Below are positions 34,704 to 44,002 of a stretch of 60,215 bases of DNA, in pieces. The position numbers were made by a program, and so were the translations under genes. The first letter of the stretch is position 1. Each line of letters begins with the position of its first letter. This DNA comes from Lentisphaerales bacterium. Its GTDB lineage: Bacteria > Verrucomicrobiota > Lentisphaeria > Lentisphaerales > Lentisphaeraceae. The notes below the pieces were generated by a model that searched no databases, was not told the DNA's origin, and was given only the letters and a program-made list of their open reading frames with translations. The stretch lies in contig JAKVBD010000025.1 in assembly GCA_022446985.1 (NCBI GenBank), positions 1 to 60,215 on the forward strand, read 5' to 3'.

Positions 34704-35972
34704 CTAAGCCAATAAAAATTCCTGCCATTTAAGAAGGCTGTACTCATAGGTATCCATCACCGTATTCCAAACAGCTATGTTATTGAAACGATTTTCGTAA
34801 GAGCCACCCGTCCGCTGATTCCCGGCTTTAACGGCTATCTCTCCCTGAGTATTTTTAAGATCTGATTTATTTGTCTTACCTTCATACCAGTAACCCCACT
34901 CGTCTTCTGAAAGGTGAGGTTTTGATAACTGCGGAGTCGATATGTAATAACCCTGCCGGGCAATGAATGCTCCCGGCCAACCGGAAAGCCACCAATTCAT
35001 ATACTCATAAGCTGCATCTTTTGTTTGACCTGTAGTTCTCGAGGACAGACACATAACTCCATGCCAGGCGCGATATCCCTCCTTAGGTGCCGCGTAGATA
35101 CAAGGAATTCCTTTGCCATTTAACGCTGCTACTCCGGGAGAAAACATACTTTCAACAACGACGCCATCCTTTTCCATAAACTCTACCGATTGAGGAACGG
35201 AAGACCACACACCACGAAAATGGTTTTGTTTCTTAAATTCTATCAATATTTTAAACAGACTATTCAACTCAGAACGAGTCAGATTTCCGATATCCTGAAA
35301 GTCGATGAAACCTTTTGCTTTCGCTGCCAATGCTAAGTCGAATAGACCTATTGTCGGAGCATTTACAATCGCCACTTTACCGGAGTACTTTTCATCCAGA
35401 AGCCAGCCCCAACTCTCAGTTTTGTAAGGCTCACCTTTGGGAATAATCGACGAGTTATAACCTATAGAGTCTGCATTGTGTACATAAGGTAAAAACGATA
35501 TCTGATTGGTAGGGTGGCTACTAATTGTCTTATCTTTCTGAGCATAAAGAAGTTTGTAGGGAGCATCTCCTGCACCATATTTTGCTTCCGCGGTAAGTTT
35601 ACCTGCTTTCGATAAAGAGTTTACTTGACTCCATTGACGCAACCTCTTGGTATCGATTGACTGAATCGCTCCTGCCTGCCAGAGAACTTTTATGCTGTTA
35701 GACCATTGTTCATAAAGGTCGAAAGTTTCCGGTCGGGTTGAGGCTTTATGCAAAACCTGTGCACTTCCTCCAGGCTCAAAAGTGATCTCTATGCCCAAAT
35801 CTTTCATAGCCTGTTGACGCAGCTCTTCCTGTAAAGTTACATGTGTGCCGAGAACTCGCAGTTTAAACTCTTTTCTAATAAGAACATTCGGCGCCGCCTT
35901 CAAAGTACTTGCGGTTAATGCTGCCGCTCCAGCTAGTTTTAAAAACTGTTTTCTAGTGTAGGTCATTCTCAT
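34704..35972 (-). CDS. Tat-exported PotD-like substrate-binding protein, no cognate permease
   Basis: The 422-aa periplasmic protein carries a Tat-type leader (YTRKQFLKLAGAAALTASTLKA), then the type 2 periplasmic-binding fold of the spermidine/putrescine/Fe family: LRVLGTHVTLQEELRQQ, FDLYEQWSNSIKVLW, FLPYVHNADSIGYNSS, SWGWLLDEKYSGKVAIVNAP, VVVESMFSPGVAAL and AAYEYMNWWLSGWPGAF. GGGGAA precedes the ATG. No ABC permease or ATPase follows. Instead the next gene is a sensor kinase, so it is probably a sensory binding protein, as NspS is for MbaA in Vibrio. The ligand cannot be told; polyamine or an organic cation is the family default. Confidence 0.85.
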   Translation of the reverse strand: MRMTYTRKQFLKLAGAAALTASTLKAAPNVLIRKEFKLRVLGTHVTLQEELRQQAMKDLGIEITFEPGGSAQVLHKASTRPETFDLYEQWSNSIKVLWQAGAIQSIDTKRLRQWSQVNSLSKAGKLTAEAKYGAGDAPYKLLYAQKDKTISSHPTNQISFLPYVHNADSIGYNSSIIPKGEPYKTESWGWLLDEKYSGKVAIVNAPTIGLFDLALAAKAKGFIDFQDIGNLTRSELNSLFKILIEFKKQNHFRGVWSSVPQSVEFMEKDGVVVESMFSPGVAALNGKGIPCIYAAPKEGYRAWHGVMCLSSRTTGQTKDAAYEYMNWWLSGWPGAFIARQGYYISTPQLSKPHLSEDEWGYWYEGKTNKSDLKNTQGEIAVKAGNQRTGGSYENRFNNIAVWNTVMDTYEYSLLKWQEFLLA

Positions 35973-36249
35973 GATTCCCCTTTTCTATCAGAACACGACC
36001 CAACGCAAGTAATGTTCCATTTACTACTATGGCACATTAAAAGGAAGATAAAGGATTATTTAATGATTATTTCTAAAAGTTGTCGTAAAATCCAACAAAT
36101 AAAATTTCTATTTCAGCTCACCTAAAATTGGAAAAGTCAGCTAAACACTTAAAGAGTCAATTATAACACTTCTGCTTCTCTAGCCAGTCCCGTCAGATTT
36201 GTAAAAAATCACCCTCAAAACTTGTACTTTTGCTGCCCATTCCACACTT

Positions 36250-36264
36250 TGTTATTAAATAACA
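36250..36264. promoter_or_regulatory. TGTTA-N5-TAACA palindrome (distal copy)
   Basis: TGTTATTAAATAACA, 105 bp before the DUF1592-type gene. It is nearly the same as the two copies before the paralogous operon at 57.6 kb. Confidence 0.65.
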
Positions 36265-36313
36265 CACCTAATACATTGATAAATACCAAGACTAGTAATA
36301 TAGCTTACCTAAA

Positions 36314-36328
36314 TGTTACTTATTAACA
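36314..36328. promoter_or_regulatory. TGTTA-N5-TAACA palindrome (proximal copy)
   Basis: TGTTACTTATTAACA, 41 bp before the DUF1592-type gene start. The two copies are 64 bp apart centre to centre, about six helical turns. Confidence 0.65.
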
Positions 36329-36369
36329 TTATCTACCGTGTCGTATATTTGTTTGTGGAAGGATTCTGA

Positions 36370-38262
36370 ATGAAGTTTATAATTTGTCTAATCTTAATGG
36401 TCTCTCTATCATCCATGGCAGCCGAAGTCGATTCTTTCTCAAAAAAGATTAAACCCTTTCTGGAGAAGTACTGTATAGAATGTCATGGCGGTAAAAAAAT
36501 CAAAGGTCACCTGAACCTGAAGTCTATTGGCAATATGGAACAGGCTTTCAAAAAGCATCAGGTTTGGAGTGAAGTCCTCGAACTGATGCATGAAAAAGAA
36601 ATGCCGCCTGAAGATGAAAAGCAGCCTACTAAAGCTGAAATTAAAGTTATCGAAGACTGGTACACTTCAAACTTCATAAATATCAACGCCAGACCGGCCG
36701 ATGCCAAACTGCGCCGTTTATCTGCAGAAGAGTACCGCAACTCCATCCGCACTCTTCTTGGTTTTGACCTGCAGATTCACATCAGTGGAACTCCTGAAAC
36801 AGTAGTCGAGACATCTGTCATTCTCAAAATGTTACCGCCTGACCCTCCGGGCGAAAGCGGTTTTGGCAATGACACTGCGAAAGCTCCGATCAATGAAACA
36901 ATTTGGGAGAAGTACGGCTTCATCAGCAACACTGCCATAGAAAACCTCTTTGCTGTAGAAAATAGAAAACACCTCGAAGTCTACACAGGCAAATTGGGAC
37001 CTAAATGGCAACAAGCAAATGTCAATAACTTAATCACCAAGTTCACTCAGAAGGCCTTTAAATCAAAAAACTGTTCTGAGAATATTCAAAAAAGCCTTTC
37101 ACGTATTAAGAGTGATGTACAGAAAGGAATCTCTTTAGAAAACTCCTGCAAAAAAGAACTTAAAATGGTTCTTCTTTCTCCGCAGTTTCTCTACAATGGT
37201 CACTTCGATAAAAGCCGTAAAGGACCACAACCTGTCAGTCAGGATGAAATGGCACAGCGCCTTTCTTACTTTCTTTGGGGAACTCTGCCAGATGATGAAC
37301 TCTTAAACCTGGCTCAGGAAAATAAACTCAACTCTCAGAAAGTTCTTTTAGAGCAAGTCGATCGTCTCTTAAATGACGAGCGTTCGAAAGTATCGACTGA
37401 GCTTTTTGCCCGTCAGTGGTTGGCCCTTGATGAAATGAAAAAATCAAAAGAAAAATGGCCACAGGTTCACGCCAAGTATTACCAGCCAATTCACTTTGTG
37501 GATTACCTCATTCGCGAAGATCGCCCGATCATGGAACTGATCGATTCAGATGTCACTTATGCCAATCAGCACCTAAATAAATACTACGATAAAAAGGATT
37601 TCAAAAACTTCCCTCGCAGCTCAAAACCCAAGGGAACTGAAGTACTTGTCCTGGATCACCAAAAGGTTGACATTCCAAACAGTGTAAATCGCGGTGGAAT
37701 TCTGACCATGCCGGGCATTCTTAGCATGTACAGCGGTAAAAACCGTACCAGCCCTATCCTGCGTGGTATTTGGGTTTTGGAGAGAATTATGGGAGATCAC
37801 CTTGGAGAAGCACCAATGGACGTTCCACCGATTCCTAAACCTAAGAAAGGCGAAAACCTGACTTTCAGACAGATCTTTGAGCGCCACCAGAATTCTCCGA
37901 GCTGCTCAGTTTGTCACAGCAAGATTGACCCACTTGGCTTTGGTCTGGAAAACTACGATTCAAGAGGCTACTTCCGCAAGTCAGGCAAGGATGTCGACTC
38001 GGCTGGTAAAGCTCCAAATGGCGATAAGTTTGATGACTTTGCCGGACTCAAAAAGATCCTCGTTAAAAAGTACGATGAGCAGATCATTCACACCGTGACA
38101 GAAAAGATGTTTTCTTACGCTTTAGCCAGAAGAATCGAGGCTTATGACCGCCCGGTAATCTATGGCATTTCAGAAAAAATGGCTAAAAACGACGGCACCT
38201 ACCGCGACCTCATCAAGTCGATCGTTACCAGCCTTTCATTTACCCACACTTTCGTTAAATAG
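36370..38262 (+). CDS. PSCyt1/DUF1587/DUF1592/DUF1588/DUF1585 cytochrome-like protein
   Basis: The 630-aa protein has a signal peptide (MKFIICLILMVSLSSMAA). PSCyt1 carries CIECH (C35, C38, H39) and MPPEDEKQPTKAEI. DUF1587 (AKLRRLSAEEYRNSIRTLLG), DUF1592 (MAQRLSYFLWGTLPDDELL, LFARQWLALDEM), DUF1588 (RGGILTMPGILSMYSGKNR, SPILRGIWVLERIMGD), a second haem-like CSVCH (C512, C515, H516) with KIDPLGFGLENYDSRGYF, and DUF1585 (VTEKMFSYALARRIEAYDR) follow. This is the compact form of the family, without the insert seen at 18.2-20.6 kb. GGAAGG precedes the ATG. It is closely related to the gene at 57.6 kb and shares its order with a DUF1552 gene. Confidence 0.94.
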   Translation: MKFIICLILMVSLSSMAAEVDSFSKKIKPFLEKYCIECHGGKKIKGHLNLKSIGNMEQAFKKHQVWSEVLELMHEKEMPPEDEKQPTKAEIKVIEDWYTSNFININARPADAKLRRLSAEEYRNSIRTLLGFDLQIHISGTPETVVETSVILKMLPPDPPGESGFGNDTAKAPINETIWEKYGFISNTAIENLFAVENRKHLEVYTGKLGPKWQQANVNNLITKFTQKAFKSKNCSENIQKSLSRIKSDVQKGISLENSCKKELKMVLLSPQFLYNGHFDKSRKGPQPVSQDEMAQRLSYFLWGTLPDDELLNLAQENKLNSQKVLLEQVDRLLNDERSKVSTELFARQWLALDEMKKSKEKWPQVHAKYYQPIHFVDYLIREDRPIMELIDSDVTYANQHLNKYYDKKDFKNFPRSSKPKGTEVLVLDHQKVDIPNSVNRGGILTMPGILSMYSGKNRTSPILRGIWVLERIMGDHLGEAPMDVPPIPKPKKGENLTFRQIFERHQNSPSCSVCHSKIDPLGFGLENYDSRGYFRKSGKDVDSAGKAPNGDKFDDFAGLKKILVKKYDEQIIHTVTEKMFSYALARRIEAYDRPVIYGISEKMAKNDGTYRDLIKSIVTSLSFTHTFVK

Positions 38263-38271
38263 GAGTTTACT

Positions 38272-39807
38272 ATGAGTTTTAAATTAAATCGTCGTTCAGC
38301 TTTAAAAGGACTTGGAGTTGCACTGCCTTTGCCATTTTTAAATGCCATGGCTGCTCCTAAACAAAAAGAAACGCCAAAGAGATTTCTGGCCTTATTTAAA
38401 CCAAACGGCGTTCACCCGCCAACCTGGGCCATCAACAATGGTAAAGAACATGACTTTGAGTTGTCGGCCTTGATGAAGCCATTGACGCCTCACAAGCAGG
38501 ATCTGCTTATTTTAGATAATATGGGAACCAAGCAACAGGCAGGCCATAATGGTTACAATTTCCTTTGTGGTAATGGCCGCCCTCGCGAAGCTTCGGTCGA
38601 TCAAGTCCTGGCTAAGCATCTATGTAATGACACTCCTCTTAGATCTCTAGAATTGACTACTGAAGGTATATTTACCAACAAAGCTGACTGTAGTTACATC
38701 TCTTACGACGACCAGGGCCGTTTTGTCCCTCGTGAAAGTGACCCGCAGTTGGTCTTCGACAAACTCTTCAGAAGCCCGATGAGTAACAAGAAAAGACGTC
38801 AGGAAATGACTTCTATTCTCGATGGAGTTAAAGACAATGCCGACTTCCTCGGTCACCGTGTGGGTAGAGAAGATAATCAAACTTTAGATGAATTTTTCAC
38901 CATGGTTCGCGAGACTGAAAAGAAGCTTGAGGCCAGACGTAAACTTTCTAAACTGCAGAAAATCGATACCAGCACTTTCAAGAGACCGGCTGCCGGGCAT
39001 GATCTCGATGCTCAAGTCACGGCTATGATGGATATCATCGCCCTCGCCTTTTTAACCGACTCAACCAGAGTTTCTTCTTACATGCTGGGTAACGACAACA
39101 GCCGCCTGGTTTTTGATTTCCTCGGAGTTAATGAACAGCACCACTGGCTTTCTCACTTCTTCCGTAACTTCAGTATCGGTAATATAACCAAACTCAATAA
39201 GATTAACTTGTGGCATACTCAAAAGTTTGCTTACATGCTAAGTAAACTGAAAAGCTTCAGAGAAGGTGATGGCACACTTCTAGACAATACTGTTGTTATG
39301 TTTGGTTCCGGTATGGGTCACAGTGACGTTCACTCTGGAAACAGAATCCCGACAATTCTTGCTGGCGGTAAAGGACTCATCAAAACCGGTCGTTACGTCA
39401 ACCACCAAAAAGGTCAGGCAGTCACTGGTTTACACCTGAGCCTTCTTCACCAGTTTGGTATTCAACAAGAAGCCTTCCATGGTAGAAAAGATACTCTTAC
39501 TGGACTAAATGACTCGAACTACGAGCACTTCACGCAAAAGCAGATCGCCACTTTCTTAAAAGAGGAAAACGGCACTATAAAACTGCAAGGATCTCTGCGC
39601 CTTAGTTCCAACATTGATACACCTCGACTGCATCTCATGGATATCCAGGGTAACGGCACAGTTAAAATCGAAGTTGGCTTCAAAAACTTCAATACCATCA
39701 ACCTCGCCTATTTCTGTAGCAAAGATGTCTATATCGAAGGTACCGGTAAGCAAGTAAATGGCGAATGGATGATTTCCAATATCAGTAAAATCAAGGAAGT
39801 TGAGTAG
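38272..39807 (+). CDS. DUF1552 family Tat-exported protein with C-terminal extension
   Basis: The 511-aa protein has a twin-arginine leader (KLNRRSALKGLGVALPLPFL). The DUF1552 body includes KRFLALFKPNGVHPPTW, LMKPLTPHKQDLLILDNMG, GHNGYNFLCGNGRPREAS, FLTDSTRVSSYMLGNDNSR, EQHHWLSHFF and DNTVVMFGSGMGHSDVHSGN. About 75 extra residues at the end (GTIKLQGSLRLSSNIDTPRL and after) form a beta-rich tail not found in the other DUF1552 proteins here. The gene starts 9 bp after the cytochrome gene with an AGGAG site. Tat export suggests folding or cofactor loading in the cytoplasm. Confidence 0.93.
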   Translation: MSFKLNRRSALKGLGVALPLPFLNAMAAPKQKETPKRFLALFKPNGVHPPTWAINNGKEHDFELSALMKPLTPHKQDLLILDNMGTKQQAGHNGYNFLCGNGRPREASVDQVLAKHLCNDTPLRSLELTTEGIFTNKADCSYISYDDQGRFVPRESDPQLVFDKLFRSPMSNKKRRQEMTSILDGVKDNADFLGHRVGREDNQTLDEFFTMVRETEKKLEARRKLSKLQKIDTSTFKRPAAGHDLDAQVTAMMDIIALAFLTDSTRVSSYMLGNDNSRLVFDFLGVNEQHHWLSHFFRNFSIGNITKLNKINLWHTQKFAYMLSKLKSFREGDGTLLDNTVVMFGSGMGHSDVHSGNRIPTILAGGKGLIKTGRYVNHQKGQAVTGLHLSLLHQFGIQQEAFHGRKDTLTGLNDSNYEHFTQKQIATFLKEENGTIKLQGSLRLSSNIDTPRLHLMDIQGNGTVKIEVGFKNFNTINLAYFCSKDVYIEGTGKQVNGEWMISNISKIKEVE

Positions 39808-39982
39808 ATTCTTAGATCCTGCAAAGAGTTGTGGTGCGCCCAGTAGGGAATTAACTTTGTGGCAAAGAGAATATTGGGATCGCTTTATTCGGGATCAAGA
39901 CCACTTTGAGGCAGCAATTAATAACATTCATGATAATCCCGTCAAAGCGAATCTTTCCAAAACTAGAACTGATTGGAAATAA
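39800..39982 (+). pseudogene. C-terminal fragment of a REP-associated tyrosine transposase (RAYT)
   Basis: The 60-codon frame overlapping the end of the DUF1552 gene reads LWQREYWDRFIRDQDHFEAA, then NNIHDNPVKANLSKTRTDWK. This is the C-terminal signature of RAYT (Y1_Tnp) transposases, which move or amplify REP repeats. The catalytic HUH motif and Tyr region are absent, so it is a dead fragment. REP-like repeats are found 2.7-4 kb to the right and elsewhere in the window. The gene-like start codon is probably accidental. Confidence 0.75.
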
Positions 39983-39983
39983 A

Positions 39984-40006
39984 AAAGCCGGCTGAAAACC
40001 GGCTTT
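39984..40006. terminator. Bidirectional hairpin terminator
   Basis: Stem AAAGCCGG/CCGGCTTT with loop CTGAAAA. A-rich DNA on the left and TTATTTTT shortly after on the right make it usable from both strands. It separates the convergent DUF1552/RAYT end and the rhodanese gene. Confidence 0.8.
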
Positions 40007-40028
40007 ATAAGCTTATTTTTAGATTGCT

Positions 40029-40790
40029 TTAACTGGCTCCACCAACACCCTTAGTCAGAAAGTAGTAATTTTTATAACCATTTTCTTCCATGTAATAATG
40101 TAACCACTTAACCTGCTTTCCTACTGCATCGAAAATCAATAGTTTCTTGTCTTGAAACTTCTTAGCTTTAACGAGATTTTTTACGCGATCAAGAGGAATA
40201 TTTTTAGTACCTTTCAAACCTAATTTCTTTTCACGTTGGATAGGGTCTCTTACATCTATAATCATAACTCCTGCTTCGGCAGCAGCAGCCTTAAATTTCG
40301 TCCAATCCAAAGATTTCACTGCAAGTGCATCTTTACTGAGAATTTTACTGGCATCTACCGGACTTTCCCCAAGAAGAGAACCTTTATCGCCATAAGCTTT
40401 GATCCAGTCAAATACTCCGGCATCATATGCATATACATTCTTGAACCCTGCTTTCGTAGCCTTTTCAGTCGCTTGATAGCTTTTTTTACAGGTGTGACCA
40501 TTACAGTAAAAAACCATTTTTTTGCTACCATCTTTTGCTCGAAGCTTTTCAATCTCCTTTAGAAAAGTAGCTTTACTGACGAGGATGTTGATAGAATTAT
40601 TGATCTTGACGATATCGAACTCAAACTTAGAGCGAACATCAACGATAATGACATCGTCATACTCTTTGTGTAAGTCACCAATCTCGATGTAAGGTACTCC
40701 TTTATACTTCTCCCTAAGCGGGAATCCCTCTCCAGCACTAACTGTACTAAAAAACAGCAGACACGTAAGTAATCCTGCTAGCGTTTTCAT
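40029..40790 (-). CDS. Secreted protein with two rhodanese-like domains
   Basis: About 253 aa from the ATG at 40790, which has GGAGG upstream; an in-frame ATG at 40802 overlaps that site. Signal peptide MKTLAGLLTCLLFFSTVSA. Domain one (VIIVDVRSKFEFDIVKINN, VFYCNGHTCKKSYQATEKA, NVYAYDAGVFDWIKAYG) has the catalytic Cys in CNGHTC. Domain two (MIIDVRDPIQREKKLGLKG, NIPLDRV, LLIFDAVGKQVKWLHYY) has Asp where the Cys would be, so it should be inactive. A tandem active/inactive pair is common among sulfurtransferases. Its role outside the cytoplasm is unknown. Confidence 0.88.
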   Translation of the reverse strand: MKTLAGLLTCLLFFSTVSAGEGFPLREKYKGVPYIEIGDLHKEYDDVIIVDVRSKFEFDIVKINNSINILVSKATFLKEIEKLRAKDGSKKMVFYCNGHTCKKSYQATEKATKAGFKNVYAYDAGVFDWIKAYGDKGSLLGESPVDASKILSKDALAVKSLDWTKFKAAAAEAGVMIIDVRDPIQREKKLGLKGTKNIPLDRVKNLVKAKKFQDKKLLIFDAVGKQVKWLHYYMEENGYKNYYFLTKGVGGAS

Positions 40791-40823
40791 TTCATCCTCC
40801 ATATTTCTCTTTAAACAAACTTA

Positions 40824-42635
40824 CTAAACAACAAAGCGATCAACCAAACCACTAAGCTTGGCTGCCATACCTTCTACTTCGGAAATTGAATTATTAATCT
40901 CATCTACCTTTTTGTTATTTTGTTCTGACGAGTTTTTGATATTTGAAATACTTTGAGAGACTCCGGCTGTCTCATTAAAGGAGTTCACGGTTGCCTCTGA
41001 GACTGCACTTGAGCTTTTAGTCACTCTGTCCAGGCTTTCTGTTATCTCATTAATTCCAACACTGGTTGCCTCAACTTTAGAGGTCATAATCTTAACCTGA
41101 TTGGCTGTAGAAGTGGTTTTCTCATGATTGTTTGAAATGATTTCAGATTGCTTATTGACGAGTACAGAAATCTCTTGAACTATTTCTGTTTGCTTACCAA
41201 CAACTTCACCGACATGATTAATGCGTTGCGATGTAGATTCTGTTGACTGACGCATAGCATTTATTGTTTCTACGATATTTTCAGTGGCTTCTCCAGTCTG
41301 TTTCGCCAGATCTTTTACTTCATTTGCAACTACAGCAAACCCTTTGCCTGCTTCGCCCGCTCTGGCAGCTTCAATAGTCGCATTTAAAGCCAGGTTTTTA
41401 GTCTGTTCAGAAATTTCACCAATGATAGAAACTATATCTTCAATACTTTCACAGGATATACTTAATTGCTTGATTTGGGCTTCTGTTTCCAACATTGCCT
41501 GTGATGCTTCGGCTGCTATTTTTTCGCCATTCTCAGCGCTGGTATAAATTTCACGGCTGAAATTTGACAATTCCTGCGACGCTTGAGCGATGTCATGCAC
41601 ATTACTTTCAGCAGCTTCAATGTCAGAATTTATGGAGAACATTCTTTCATTTACGCTTTCAGTAGAAGAACAAACTGTAGTCATTTCTCCAGCAATTGAG
41701 TCTGCTGTATCTGCCATAGATTTAATATTCTGCTCAAGGTTGCCTGTTTTTGCATGAACATCAGAGATGCGACCCTCAATGTTGTGTGCCCCTTCATTTA
41801 CGGACTCAATATTTACTGAAATTCGCGATGTCTGATTCGATAATTCATGAGCATTTGCCTGTACCTCGCGGATAATATCCTGAATCTTTGATATGAATAG
41901 ATTAAACCATTCCGACAATTCCCCAATCTCATCATCAGACTTCTTCTCTAAACGACAAGTAAGATCTCCTTCGCCTTCAGCGATTTCTTTAAGAAGTTCC
42001 GAGGTCTTTTTGATAGGCTTTAAAACAGAGATTGAGAAATAGGCAGCTATGAGAACTGTAAGGACAAGGACACTTAGTATAATGATGAAAACTATAGAGG
42101 CAACTAACTCGGAAGAACCTTGCTTTTTTTGCTGCTGAATCTTTTTAAGATTATTATCATTTTCTTTTTCTGCTATCAGCTGAATTTTCTTTACCAGGTT
42201 TTTATTGATTCCTATTTTAACTTTGCCGACAGCCTCGCCTTCTACTAAAAGGTCCTTTTCAAGTACAACTTCACTCTTGATTTCTGTTTCATCTGTTAAA
42301 GGAGAACCTTCGGTGTCGTAGAAAACGACAGAATCAAAGTCAGAATCGGCAACAATACTGGTGATAATCGCGTTGAGAGCGTCTGTGTTGAAATTGTTAA
42401 CCAATTCACCAGTAGACGTTTGCAAAATGCCTAAAACTGCATTTGTCTTTTGATCTATTAACTCAGTAACTTGCTGGCTTTTTTTAGCTTGAGCAGTCTT
42501 AAAAATGTCTACGATTTGCCCCGATGTCGCTGAATTCATAGATTCAATCGATTGGGAAATCACAGAGTAGCACAGCAAAACAATGACTCCACCCAGCATA
42601 AGAACTGTTAAAGAAAACTTTTTGCCTAACCCCAT
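40824..42635 (-). CDS. Methyl-accepting chemotaxis protein
   Basis: The 603-aa receptor has a first helix ([20 protein letters not shown]), a periplasmic domain of about 150 residues ([31 protein letters not shown]), a second helix ([21 protein letters not shown]), HAMP ([41 protein letters not shown]) and a long coiled signalling domain with the hairpin tip [20 protein letters not shown] then [20 protein letters not shown]. There is no C-terminal methylation-enzyme tether. No other chemotaxis gene is in the window. It shows that the organism is motile or uses an MCP-driven surface response. Confidence 0.95.
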   Translation of the reverse strand: MGLGKKFSLTVLMLGGVIVLLCYSVISQSIESMNSATSGQIVDIFKTAQAKKSQQVTELIDQKTNAVLGILQTSTGELVNNFNTDALNAIITSIVADSDFDSVVFYDTEGSPLTDETEIKSEVVLEKDLLVEGEAVGKVKIGINKNLVKKIQLIAEKENDNNLKKIQQQKKQGSSELVASIVFIIILSVLVLTVLIAAYFSISVLKPIKKTSELLKEIAEGEGDLTCRLEKKSDDEIGELSEWFNLFISKIQDIIREVQANAHELSNQTSRISVNIESVNEGAHNIEGRISDVHAKTGNLEQNIKSMADTADSIAGEMTTVCSSTESVNERMFSINSDIEAAESNVHDIAQASQELSNFSREIYTSAENGEKIAAEASQAMLETEAQIKQLSISCESIEDIVSIIGEISEQTKNLALNATIEAARAGEAGKGFAVVANEVKDLAKQTGEATENIVETINAMRQSTESTSQRINHVGEVVGKQTEIVQEISVLVNKQSEIISNNHEKTTSTANQVKIMTSKVEATSVGINEITESLDRVTKSSSAVSEATVNSFNETAGVSQSISNIKNSSEQNNKKVDEINNSISEVEGMAAKLSGLVDRFVV

Positions 42636-42847
42636 ATTCTCATCTCTTAAATTGTTTGAGATGAGAATCTCACTATTTATGCCATATCTTCAAATGAAGT
42701 AAGAAGTTGTTAGAAATAAAAACCGCACCTTCACCGGCAAGGGTACCGATACTCCATTCTGAAAATTTCCAGCAAAAATAACATCTCTGAAACCTGCAAG
42801 TGAAGCGACCTAAAAGCTCTCTGCTTCAAGGCCGAAGGCCGACCTTC
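42636..42847. repeat. REP-like repeat relics between chemoreceptor and pseudopilin genes
   Basis: It contains CACCGGCAAGGGTACCG (42731-42747) and CCTGCAAGTGAAGCGACC (42795-42812). Related copies are at 43737-43755, 43878 and 43956. A short GGCCGAAGGCC dyad (42830-42840) lies next to the pseudopilin stop. Confidence 0.45.
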
Positions 42848-43540
42848 CTATCTATCATACTCAAAATTGAAGTTATCGCCGATCACCTGCCCCACCAAAA
42901 TTTTGATAAACTTAGCCGAGCCATCGACCATGGTCACATTGAAATATTGTTGCTTAAAATGCCACGAAGGGAAGTCTTCATTCGGTCTATAAGACTGACT
43001 GACTATAGGCCATTCCATAAATAACAGGCAAGTGGAAGGATTTACCACTTTAGCCACATTTAATCCTCTGAGGGACTTATGCCCATTGCCCCCTCTTTTA
43101 CCAATGGTATTGGACGCTAAATTATCACAATAAGAGGTACCAAGGGTATCGTAAGTAGAAGCATCTTTATCAACTCGCCAGTAAGTATCATTCGGGCACA
43201 AAGCAGCAGGGACCTCAACGCCATTTGTCTTGTAACCAAGGTATTCATTTACCGGCCTTTCAGTAACTTCCGGGCGTCCCCAACCTGTATTGCCACGTTT
43301 ACCACTGGAACGGTATGGATAATTATTTATATCCCAGAATTTCTGATTTTGTTTGTGGTACATTATCGAGCCCGTGCCCCAACTCTTGGTATTATTCAAA
43401 CAAACAGTCTGAATACCAAGCTGACGAGCATCTTGTAAAGCTGGCAAAAGCAAAGAGATAAGAATTCCCAGTACAGCCAATACCGCAATCAGCTCCACCA
43501 GGGTAAAATTCTGCCCTTTACAGAATTTAAGATTTTGCAT
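42848..43540 (-). CDS. Pseudopilin-like secreted protein
   Basis: About 230 aa from the ATG at 43540 (AGGAGG and AGGAAC upstream); the longest frame begins at a TTG at 43603. Prepilin leader KFCKGQNFTLVELIAVLAVLG then ISLLLPALQDARQLGIQTV. The globular part ([95 protein letters not shown]) is closely similar to the 44.0-44.7 kb protein. A decayed third copy of the tail lies between them. It ends GDNFNFEYDR. This branch lacks H-X9-DG spacing. Confidence 0.87.
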   Translation of the reverse strand: MQNLKFCKGQNFTLVELIAVLAVLGILISLLLPALQDARQLGIQTVCLNNTKSWGTGSIMYHKQNQKFWDINNYPYRSSGKRGNTGWGRPEVTERPVNEYLGYKTNGVEVPAALCPNDTYWRVDKDASTYDTLGTSYCDNLASNTIGKRGGNGHKSLRGLNVAKVVNPSTCLLFMEWPIVSQSYRPNEDFPSWHFKQQYFNVTMVDGSAKFIKILVGQVIGDNFNFEYDR

Positions 43541-43603
43541 GTTCCTATGTTCCTCCTGCCTTAAGATAGGAGTCTGAAAAACCGAAAACAAGAAAATCCT
43601 CAA

Positions 43604-44002
43604 TTATCCTAAAATCTTAACTCAATTTGATTTAGCGAACATATTCAAAGTGAAGATTACAATTCAAAGGATGCCGTAGCTATAAACGGAAGCAAATATA
43701 TATGGAACTCTGACACTCAGTTCAGCAACGACAAGACCGGCAAGGGTGCCGGTGCTCCAGATATGAAACTCTACGCTGAAAGGGTATACCGGCGGGCCGC
43801 CGGCGAACCCGGAATATCTAAAAACCCGGGACCGTAGACTTCTCGCCTGCAATTTTCAGTAAAATAACCTCACCATTACCTACAAGCGAAGCAACCAATT
43901 ATGGAACGCTGAGCACCAGCTCGGCATTATTCAGCGAATTAATATCCCTATTACCTTCAAGCGAAGTGCCCTAAAACCTCTCATCTATCAAGCCTGCGGA
44001 CT
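43604..44002. repeat. Relics: lost pseudopilin copy and REP-like repeats
   Basis: The left part holds the tail of a lost pseudopilin gene (43632-43667). The rest contains CCGGCAAGGGTGCCGGTGCT (43738), a strong dyad CCGGCGGGCCGCCGG (43788-43802), ACCTACAAGCGAAGCAACC (43877), TATGGAACGCTGAGCACCAG (43900) and ACCTTCAAGCGAAGTGCCC (43955). These are copies of two REP-like families. Spacing is irregular, so it is not CRISPR. Confidence 0.5.
43632..43667 (-). pseudogene. Tail of a lost third pseudopilin gene
   Basis: On the minus strand the sequence reads NCNLHFEYVR and a TAA stop at 43632-43634, matching [14 protein letters not shown] at the end of the 44.0-44.7 kb pseudopilin, including the bases that follow the stop. 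Nothing else of the gene is recognisable upstream, where REP-like DNA takes over. Confidence 0.55.

Larger units (their letters stand above)
35973..36369. promoter_or_regulatory. Divergent promoter region with two palindromes
   Basis: Nearly 400 bp of A+T-rich DNA between the binding-protein/kinase operon and the DUF1592/DUF1552 operon. It contains two exact TGTTA-N5-TAACA copies 64 bp apart, both nearer the plus-strand operon. Confidence 0.5.

Noticed and set aside
34704..35972. ABC polyamine transporter operon
   Set aside because: Only the binding protein is present. The following genes are signalling proteins.
39800..39982. A real 60-aa gene after the DUF1552 gene
   Set aside because: The product is clearly the C-terminal part of a RAYT transposase, without catalytic residues or its own ribosome-binding site.
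43700..44000. Possible CRISPR array from clustered short repeats
   Set aside because: Repeat units differ in sequence and spacing, there are no regular spacers and no cas genes.
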